This document shows positions 9,539-17,265 of a stretch of 26,666 nt of DNA, one piece after another; position 1 is the stretch's first letter, and the number at the start of each line of letters is the position of its first letter. The notes below the pieces were generated by a model that did not search any database, was not told where the DNA came from, and was given only the letters and a program-made list of their open reading frames with translations. The position numbers and the translations under genes were made by a program. The stretch is from Chara braunii (lineage: Eukaryota > Streptophyta > Charophyceae > Charales > Characeae), in assembly GCA_003427395.1 (NCBI GenBank), contig BFEA01000090.1, positions 813,014-839,679 of the forward strand, written 5' to 3'.

Positions 9539-10706
9539 GTTTTTTGCCTTGTCCATGGACAGGGAGTACGGGCAGCTTAGCGTTATTGTTCGCTCAGGTA
9601 GTGTAGTTGGTGCTTTCGGATATTGCCGTTAGGCGGGTGCGCGTGGCGGGGTTGCACGTGCCATGCGTGCAACGTGCAGTACTTGTGATGATGGGGGACG
9701 ACGGGCGAGAGGGGGGCGGGGGGAGGGTGGGGTGAGGGGTTTGATTGTAAACAATGCAACGTTGCTGGTACCTGGAAATACTTTCGCATTCTAAGGGGAA
9801 TCCCTATTTGAGATTTGAGTTTTCTTCGCTCACAACGGTGTATGCAAAAAACAGTTCATTCCGCATTTCTCTTGTTGTTATGTTGAAGGGAGCTGCTATT
9901 GCATGGGTTTGCAACACAATTGTTTTGGTTCTTCGTTTCGAAGATTGTTCACCGCTTTGCCTGCATCGACCTTTGCGTTTCTTGTTCGTTTACCGCTCTC
10001 GTTCCAATGTGGTGTGTTGTATTTTTGTATTTTGTATTTTTGTTTTATTTTTGTGTATTCTAAATTTTATTTTTTGTTTTTTTTTAATTACGAACCGAGG
10101 CGGAAGGATGGATTGGACGTTCGATACGCACGAACCATGACACATAACTTTTTCGCCAAAAACATTCAACAGACAATGAAAGATGAAACCGTACCCGCCG
10201 GGCCGCCGTGCATGCATTTTCCAAAAAAAAAAAAAAAAAAAGTGATGGATGGAATGAAAAAAGAAGACCATGCATNGTTGCGAAGATAAAAAAGAACATC
10301 ACCCATTAAGAAATTTCGTTGCGCTACCAATGCACACCTTCTACTACGCATGCCACCTTTGAACAGTGGCATGCCCAAATCCAACGGAAAAAAAAAAAAA
10401 AGTTGCCAATAAGACTTCCACATGGCGTCCTGCCCCGAACACAGTCATCAACGACCAGAAATCAACACTTGTACGACGATCGCTCCCACGGTACTCAAAC
10501 AAACCCCGCACGCTCATGGCGTCCTGCGCCGAACACAGTCATAAACGATGCCACAAACCCTTTCTCCCCCGTGATCCCTCCCGCGTCCCGCCCCCCGAAG
10601 CAACCCCCCCTAAAACACCCCCTCCCCCCTTCCTCTTGTACCTGCCATCTCAACAGGGCCTGCGCATCATCCCCTCCTCGCCTTCGCCATCACCGTCGTC
10701 TACGCA
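9232..10706. other. Element interior without a gene
   Basis: This tail-to-tail gap holds a 54-base T run (9484-9537), an AT-rich part (10020-10090), an A run (about 10222-10239), the ambiguous base N at 10266, and a direct repeat of about 33 bp (10421-10454 and 10516-10549, landmark CATGGCGTCCTG). No coding sequence is supported. Confidence 0.6.
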
Positions 10707-12358
10707 TCACCCCCCCTCGCCTTTGTCATCGCCTTCGGCGTCGTCGTCGTCGTCCTCAGGGGGACCTGTCCCCAGCCAATCCAACCGTTTCGCCTCCATC
10801 GGGGAGGCCAACGTGGCGTCGTGCGAGAAAGTGACCCCGCACTTAGACGCCCAATCGGGGATGTACGCAGGTGGGGGGGCGAAGGTCGGAGGCGGTCTCC
10901 CCAACTTGTCTGTCATGACCTGCGCGGATTGCGTGATGTGTCGGCGGGCGTCGAACTGCCGGTTCATGGACGCCAGCAGCGTCGTCTTCGCCGTCAGTTG
11001 AACGAAAACCCAAGCGTCATAATGTGATCTCGGATCGTCCCCCGCCATTCGCATAATCCACATCGTGGCGGCGAGCAAATACCTCATCGCCTCTGCCATC
11101 CCCTTCAGACGCTCGTACGACACTCGACCGCCGTCCATAGCTTCTGCCGTGCCAACTGCGCTTGTAAATCCCGCACCAGACGTTGGACACAAACTTCCTG
11201 GTAAGCCGCGCACTCATCGTCCTCGTGCCTGTCCACTATGTTCAAGCCCACGAACCACAAAGGCAACTTCATGTCTACGTCCAACGTGGTGCGGAACAAC
11301 ATTGGGCTCACCAAACTGCGTCAGTCCTCTGCTGACCACATTTCTCTAGCGATGTCCGTGGCAGCGTGATTCAACGCGTATTGGTATGCCAAGTGATACC
11401 CTCTTTGCCTGCTCTCCGACTTGAAGACCCAACCGTGGATCGCCCTGAGGGAGATTGTCTGCACTTTCAACGCCCTCTCTTTCGCCGCGTTGAGCTCCGA
11501 CTCGTCCTCAATTTTGTGTTGGGGGATGGAGTTGTGTGGAAGGGAGATGCTCCGTCGAATAGCCGGAGGCTGCACTCCCCGCGCCAGGGCTACGAGATAC
11601 GCGCGCGCTTCTTGGATTATCCTCACTATGGCGCTCCCTTGCGTGTCGTTCCAGAATCTGTTGTCATCCTCCCAAAGTTTGGCGGCGGCATCCATCGCAT
11701 GTGTCGCCGCTCGTTGCCCGCGCAGCCTGTGCACCAGAGCCTCGTCGTCTTCCCTGGTCGCCGCGCCATCTCCTCCCTTCGGGACTTCAACCGCCTCTCC
11801 CGGGACCACCACAGCGCCGCCACGCGCCGCCACCGCGGGAGATCTCAACGTCCCACCTTCAACCGCTGCTTGGGAACTCCCCGCCACGTCTGCAGCCGGG
11901 GTCCGGGGGCGATTCAATGGCGCAAGCACGCGTTGCGCAGTCTCATGCGAGGCGGCCCCTTCCTTCGCGCAGCCACCGACGTCCCTCCTTGCCACGTCTC
12001 GCACCACGTCGCGTGCCACGTCGACAAAGACTGGTTGGTTGGCCGCGGCAACGCCACCGCCGCGCCGTGCGGTCGGTGTCCCTTCCCCCCCCTCGTTTAT
12101 TCTAACCCCCCCCCGGGAGCTGACCCTCGCCTTCCTCTGCAGTGGTTCATCGTCATCGTCTTCAAAGTCGTCGTCATCATTCGTCATCTCTTCCTCCACC
12201 ACAGCCTCTTCCACAACGTCTCGCGCACTGCCAGCGGGCACGGCTTGGACGACCTTCCTCTGCCTCTTCGCTTGATGTCGTCCCTTCTTCACGGGGGTCG
12301 CGCCTTCCACGATCTGCTTCAAGGCAGCCTTCCCCCGTCCAGCTCTGCGGGAAGACAT
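10707..12358 (-). pseudogene. Unknown Harbinger companion protein, broken
   Basis: From the ATG at 12356-12358 a 345-residue frame runs to a TGA at 11321-11323. It has a basic start (MSSRRAGRGKAALKQ), an acidic patch (DDDDFEDDDDE, about residues 61-71), an Ala/Gly/Pro-rich linker, and a helical C-terminal part (RAIHGWVFKSESRQRGYHLA). Reading through the stop in the same frame continues as protein (LPLWFVGLNIVDRHEDDECA, then LVRDLQAQLARQKLW). Near 11140 the sense shifts frame and goes on as YERLKGMAEAMRYLLAATMW to an acidic tail and a TGA at 10707. So the original product was probably about 540 residues, now split by one stop and one frameshift; an intron is an alternative for the shift. I recognise no domain. 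Lying inside the element and next to the Myb-like gene on the same strand, it is likely an element gene, perhaps a DNA- or protein-binding partner. Confidence 0.6.
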
Positions 12359-13507
12359 GGCGGATCCGAAAAAAGCGCCTTCGATCGTGGTCGGTGGTTC
12401 GCAGAGCTTGCGGACGAGTACACCGTGCGGCGGCTGGATGATTGCAGGGCGGCGAGAATGGAAGACAGAGAATGGAACAGACGGCTAAGATTACACGGAT
12501 GGATTACAGGGTGGCGAATGACAGACAGGGCGACGACGAATGACTGTAAGGGCGACGTCGACGAATGGCAGCACAACGAACGGCGGCAAGGGCGGTGACG
12601 ACGACCGACGGACGGCAGGTGACGACAGGGCGACGACGACGAAGACAGCAAGACGATTGGCGGACGACAGAGATGGTAGACGGCGCGCATCGCAGATGGG
12701 TACGTGGTCGACGACGACAGTGCCTGTTAACCAAGTTGCGCAGCGGGAGCAGGCGACGGCACAACAGCGCGCGAAAGGCAGAGAAGAGCGCGGCGAGAAA
12801 GCAGTCCACTGCAGTGCTCGCAATCCATGCGCGCGCTCGAAATGCGTTTGGGAATGAGTGGCCCGTGCTCGTGATTTATTTGAGCGCAGTGGACGGTGGC
12901 TGGGAGTGATGCGACGGTGACCTTTCGATGAAAGTGCGACGAGTACTCTCGCTGAACGACGATGGCCTGGAGCACACTATCGACGGGGAGTGGGAGTGCG
13001 ATGTGACACCCTCCGTCCATGCAGGCTTGAAAAAAATGGATATCTCCGTGGACAATCGAAAGGGACCCTGCCCCCCGCCGCGTCATCCAGGACCCCCTTC
13101 GATAACCCACCCCCCCCCCCCCGCCCCTTCTGCCCGCTGACATTTCGCCCACTCACCGCCCGTCCAGACTCCCACAACACACAGATGGACTAGAAAACAA
13201 TAAGGTACACACCACAACGACATTCAAAATAAAAAAATAGCAAAACTTCAATAAGAACTAAAAAAAAAAAAAACAATGTATTTGAAAATAGACAACCATG
13301 AAAGGTGCGGCATGTCCTATTTTCACATGCTTGCTTCGATTACAATCGGCAACGCGTGCCACCGCGACATGTGCATTGACGACATTTTGAAGACAGTGGA
13401 CACATCATCATCCATTTCATTGATCGGAGACCAGCGAAGACCACAACTTCCATCTCCATAACACATGTTCAATCCACGTCATGACAAACCAAAACATTCT
13501 GCTCTGC

Positions 13508-13571
<64 letters not shown>

Positions 13572-13866
13572 CCATCAAGTACAAAAAAAGGCAAGTGCTT
13601 CCCGCACTGTTCCACCCAACGTTACAAATTTGCAATGACGGGACTATATGTCCCCAAGATTCTAAGCACTACAGGTAATTTACAACGACAACACTAAATT
13701 GCACGAATGGCGATCTACCATAGATGACCCGCAACAGCGTACAGGGATCGCGCAACGAAGCCTCGCCGTGACTACGACGGCGCACCTACCAACACGATTG
13801 CAACGGGAAACCAGCCAACAACTCGCCCCCGACATCAAGGGACTCCACAATTGCACAACACACTTC
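12359..13866. other. Element interior between the two minus-strand genes
   Basis: The stretch 12360-12700 is rich in GACGAC-type motifs and would hold the upstream region of the unknown gene. A C run lies near 13110-13121. A (TG)n(AG)n microsatellite lies at 13509-13571. The rest down to 13866 lies beyond the 3' end of the Myb-like gene. No gene is supported. Confidence 0.5.
13509..13571. repeat. (TG)n(AG)n compound microsatellite
   Basis: About 19 TG units are followed by about 13 AG units. Confidence 0.95.
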
Positions 13867-15652
13867 CTAGCTGCTCGGCCGCTCACGAATGGCCTTCGCT
13901 ATTTCCAACAACGCGTGGCACATGAGTTTGCTGACTTCGTCTGACGTGGCATAGTGCTTCCTTTGCACTTCCATCTCCGCTTCCAACGCCTCGCACTGCC
14001 GGACCTAGATAGAGCATTGCCGCTTGCTTGCACTCTCCATCGTCGACGCCATTAGCTCCCCGTGTTTCTCCATGCATTTCGTCAGCTCCTCGAAAATCTG
14101 CTGCCTCGTGCTCTTCCTTTTCCCAGAACCGCAGGGGGTGCCCGTCGTCTGCGAAGAGCCTCGCGTCGACCCCTCCTCGTCGTTTTCTCGCCCTGCACCT
14201 CCTTCCCCGTTCGCCACCGATTCAGGATCCACGTAAGACGGGCACACGCCGCCAGACGCACCGGTGTCTGCCACGCCGCCAGACGCACCGGTGTCTGCCA
14301 CGTTCTTTCTTGAACTGCTGCATTAGATTGTCCCACTTCTTCCCACATTTCTCCGCATTCCTGTTCACGCCGACGTTCTTCAACCTTTGGGCGACGTCTT
14401 GCCATTTCCATTCCCGCGGTTTCATCCGTGCGTATGTGTGGCCCATCCCCTGCATATGCGCATCTTGGTCACGTTTAGCCCTTATGAGGGCTATAATGTG
14501 TTCCACGGACCAGAAGTTGCGCTTCTCCTCCGCATCACCGTCGCCTTCGCCACCGCTCCCCTTTCCCTGCCCTTTTTTCACCCGCGGACGAGCATTGCGG
14601 ACGGAAGGCTTGGACTTCCCACCCTTAGCAGCCATGTCGCTCTGCAACGATGGCGACGCGTGACCACCCCCCCCTTCCCCACACTCTACGTCGTTGTCGT
14701 CGTCGTCGTCATCGTCGTCGTCGTCGTCTACTTCCGCCGGTGGATTGTCCGTCTCGTTCTCATTCTCCCGGTCTCCCACGTGAAGATGCTCCACCCCCCG
14801 TGTGATGTATTCCTCTTGCCGCAGCCGGTGATCCCGCCGCAGGTCCCTCCACACCTCCCTCCCGTCGAGACCATTACCAACATCCAAGAAGTTGGTCCCG
14901 CCGTCGACTCCGACGCCACGGCCTCGTGCCACTTCCGACGCCGGAGACAGGGGAGATGGCAACTGCATCCACTCCGGCCGACCCTGGGCGCCCTTGGACA
15001 GAGAGGCCGCCTGTGGTTGGGGCGTCGACGAGTTCCGGTTCGCTCCCGCCGTCTCACTCGCCAATGCCCTTGTCCTCGCTGATCGATCAACAACTGTCAA
15101 TTGCCCGCCTTCGGCGCCGGGGTGGGGTCGCACGAGCACTGTGCGCGATGGAGTTGTAGACCGCCCGGTGGACAAACCAAACGACAGGTTGACGCGGCCA
15201 TCTCCTTCGTCTTCGCCAAGGCCAGGCCGAAGGAGTTCAGTGAACGACTGCTCGTACACGCCGCCGCCCGTCCCGCACAGCTCCGTGGCCGTCCACTCCT
15301 GCGTTGATCCGCTGCCCAACGACACGGTTTGTGGCCGTCTCTCCACCTCCTCCTCCTCGTCCGACGAGTCGGCGAGTGGTTGCAAGTGTGGTGGCAATGC
15401 ATCATACCCAACCCGCTGGGAGGCCCTGCCAACGGTCGACAGGCTCCCCCCAGACCGCCTCCCTCCGACCTGCTCCCCACTGGACCGGGGGATCGCCTGC
15501 CGTGCCTCCATCCTGGCGTCCTTCATCGAAGACCTTCTTTTGCGTCGATGCGGCGGCACGTTCCCAAGGATGCACACGCGGAAGAGAACCACGAGGAGCA
15601 GCAACAGGACAATGAGGATCAGCAGCGGCAGCCTGCGGAACACGTCAGCCAT
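13867..15652 (-). pseudogene. Harbinger Myb/SANT-like (trihelix) protein, broken
   Basis: This is the DNA-binding partner that in PIF/Harbinger elements helps bring the transposase to the nucleus and the element ends. Starts are possible at 15652 (adds a hydrophobic segment, LPLLILIVLLLLLVVLF) or, more plausibly, at 15526 (MKDARMEARQ). A long disordered, acidic region with a poly-Asp run is followed by the trihelix domain (about 14540-14310): NFWSVEHIIALIRAKRDQD, REWKWQDVAQRLKNVGV, CGKKWDNLMQQFKK, with the spaced Trp residues of Myb/SANT folds. Right after QFKK the frame is lost, next to a 27-bp tandem duplication (two copies of ADTGASGGV, about 14250-14300). The sense continues in another frame to ESASKRQCSI, then a TAG at 14005-14007 (a C-to-T change from CAG would explain it), then VRQCEALEAEMEVQRKHY, a coiled-coil-like tail ending at a TAG at 13867. 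I infer loss of part of the middle domain. Confidence 0.82.
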
Positions 15653-16009
15653 GAAACAGTCGACGACGACGGCAGCAAACGGAAGACAATGCGGGCGCCA
15701 ACATAACAGCGGAGCGCAGTGCTGCAAACGGCCGTCCCGACTTCGCAACAAACCCCCGAGGACGTCTTCGGTCTCCCACGCTCAGTGCGTAATTGGGAGC
15801 TGGAGTGCGGCCTGAAATATTCGTATCTGCCAACCATTGGGACATTCCCGCGGATTGCCAAACGCGACGACGCAAGACGGCACCTTCTGGGCGTGTGGGC
15901 TGCCGGTTGCCCGCAAACGGTAACCATTGGAGTGAAGCCGAACGTTGGCGACCCAACATGTCCGTCGAGACGCAGGCAGGACCACCGATGGACCAGACGG
16001 AATTGAAAA

Positions 16010-16158
16010 ATGTCATCGAAGGAGCTGCCCGAGGTCCCTCGGAGAAATTGCCAAAATGGCTGTGGCCCCCAGGAATCCCCGAGGAAATGTTTTCACATTT
16101 GCTTTTCCACGTCTTCCCCGAGGATGAGTGGAACGAGCATTTCCTTGGGGAATTTCGG
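16010..16158. promoter_or_regulatory. Right subterminal CCGAGG cluster
   Basis: CCGAGG, CCTCGG and near variants repeat through this zone, mirroring the left end, with the shared block at 16118-16136. It is inferred to be a binding zone for the transposition proteins. Confidence 0.48.
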
Positions 16159-16184
16159 GCCCCGAGGAGTGTCGAACGAGGCCC
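16159..16184 (-). repeat. Right terminal inverted repeat of the Harbinger element
   Basis: It ends GTGTCGAACGAGGCCC directly before the TAA target copy at 16185-16187. Confidence 0.93.
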
Positions 16185-16302
16185 TAACCCTTAGGAGTAG
16201 TGGTCGGTAGGTAGTGAAGGTGAATTGAAAGAATTTGAAAAGGCCCTAACCCTTAGGAGTAGTGGTCGGTAGGTAGTGAAGGTGACTTGAAAGAATTTGA
16301 AA
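16179..16302. repeat. 62-bp tandem duplication across the element edge
   Basis: Bases 16179-16240 are repeated at 16241-16302 with one clear difference (GAATTG against GACTTG). The unit begins with the last six bases of the transposon (AGGCCC), then the TAA, then flanking repeat R2, so the duplication arose after insertion. Confidence 0.9.
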
Positions 16303-16345
16303 GATGATGAAAGATTTGAGAGAAGAATATAGCGTAATTTTTTCT
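16188..16345 (+). repeat. Dispersed repeat R2, copy 2
   Basis: It carries CCTTAGGAGTAGTGG, GGTAGGTAGTGAAGG, GAAAGAATTTGAAAG and GAGAGAAGAATATAGCG, the same order as copy 1 at 6660-6808 but in opposite orientation. The Harbinger right end abuts it. Confidence 0.88.
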
Positions 16346-16439
16346 TTAAAAAAAAATAAAACAAAATCATGGACGTTGCCCCGCGGTCGCCATGTGTCCC
16401 GCAAAGTCGCACATGATACCACATTGGGCGCAGGTGGGC

Positions 16440-16620
16440 ACGAGGGGCGGTTTGGGCGGTTGGGCGGAGTTGGTCGCGGTTGGGCGGTTGGGCGGAGTTG
16501 GGCGGAGTTGGGCGGGGAGGGCGCAGTGGTCGGAATGGGTGGGACGGGCGGGGTGGGGCGGGACTGGGAATGGGAGGGGGCCGGGGGGTGCGGGGCAGCA
16601 AGGGAGAGGGGGGAGGATAG
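16440..16620 (+). repeat. G-rich tract with GTTGGGCGGA-type repeats
   Basis: Irregular repeats of GGTTGGGCGG and GAGTTGGGCGG grade into longer G runs. The strong strand bias and many runs of three or more G could form G-quadruplexes. No gene is supported. Confidence 0.7.
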
Positions 16621-16667
16621 AAAGAGCACACACATGGCGGAGGGAGGGGATTAAGTGTGTGTCAGGT

Positions 16668-17137
16668 CTTCCTCGACATTTCTTCTGCGGACAGTCTTCG
16701 TCGACATCTCTTCTTGGCAATAACGATGACGTCAGTTTGGCCGATTGCTCTCTAAATTACATGTGATGTGATTTATTGGATTGTGAATAAACATATGCGA
16801 TCAATCAAGCACAGGTTTTCGTTGACATTTCTTCTGCGGACAGTCTTCGTCGACATCTCTTCTCGGGAATAACGATGACGGTAGTTTGGCCGATTGCACT
16901 CTCTAAATGATATGTGATGTGATTCATTGGATTGTGAATAAACACATGCATGATCAATCAAGCACAGTTTTATGGATGATTTTGGATCGTGAATAAACAC
17001 ATGCGATCAATCAAGCACAGGTTTATGGATGATTGCATCGTGAATAAACATATGCGATCATCAATCAAGCACAGGTTTATGGATGATTGGATCGTGAATA
17101 AACATATGCGATCATCAATCAAGCACAGGTTTATGGA
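16668..17137 (+). repeat. Compound minisatellite carrying AATAAA
   Basis: Two copies of a ~150-bp unit (landmarks CTTCTGCGGACAGTCTTCG and GTTTGGCCGATTGC) run into three or four copies of a ~54-bp unit (GGTTTATGGATGATTGGATC, then CATCAATCAAGCACAG). Every unit holds GTGAATAAACA, so AATAAA occurs at 16786, 16937, 16992, 17043 and 17097. The array ends about 130 bases before the start codon of the next gene. Confidence 0.88.
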
Positions 17138-17265
17138 CAGTACACTTAAAGAAAAACAAGAAAAAAGAGAGCAAGCTGTAAACGGGGATCTAATCAAGGA
17201 AGTCAATCAAGTGAGCAGCCAATCTAGTCGGTCAGTCAATGGAGGGAACGAGTGAGTAGGGAGCC

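Larger units (their letters stand above)
7243..16184. mobile_element. Complete PIF/Harbinger DNA transposon, 8.94 kb
   Basis: The element is bounded by 26-bp terminal inverted repeats (7243-7268 and 16159-16184, 25 of 26 bases identical) and by an exact TAA duplication (7240-7242 and 16185-16187), the TWA target class of PIF/Harbinger. Inside are a DDE transposase gene on the plus strand, an unknown gene on the minus strand and a Myb/SANT-like gene on the minus strand. Transposase plus Myb-like protein is the known two-gene set of this superfamily; the third gene is extra. Subterminal zones share a second inverted block (7322-7340 with 16118-16136) and many CCGAGG/CCTCGG motifs. All three genes are damaged, so the copy is probably non-autonomous, though it could still be moved by enzymes from elsewhere. 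Its size is large for the superfamily. Confidence 0.93.

Noticed and set aside
11366-12598. 410-residue plus-strand frame
   Set aside because: It is the antisense shadow of the minus-strand Harbinger companion gene and is full of Arg/Pro/His.
14892-15815. 307-residue plus-strand frame
   Set aside because: It is the antisense of the Myb/SANT-like gene, with shadow-like composition.
16182-16194. CCCTAACCCTTAGG looks like two plant telomere repeats
   Set aside because: It is formed by the transposon end (CCC), the TAA target copy and the R2 flank, and it recurs only through the 62-bp duplication.
16668-17137. CRISPR-like array
   Set aside because: Units are contiguous tandem repeats without unique spacers, in a eukaryotic context with no cas genes.
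16970-17206. Repeated peptide INLCLIDDRICLFT on the minus strand
   Set aside because: It is a by-product of the ~54-bp minisatellite; no start, context or domain supports translation.
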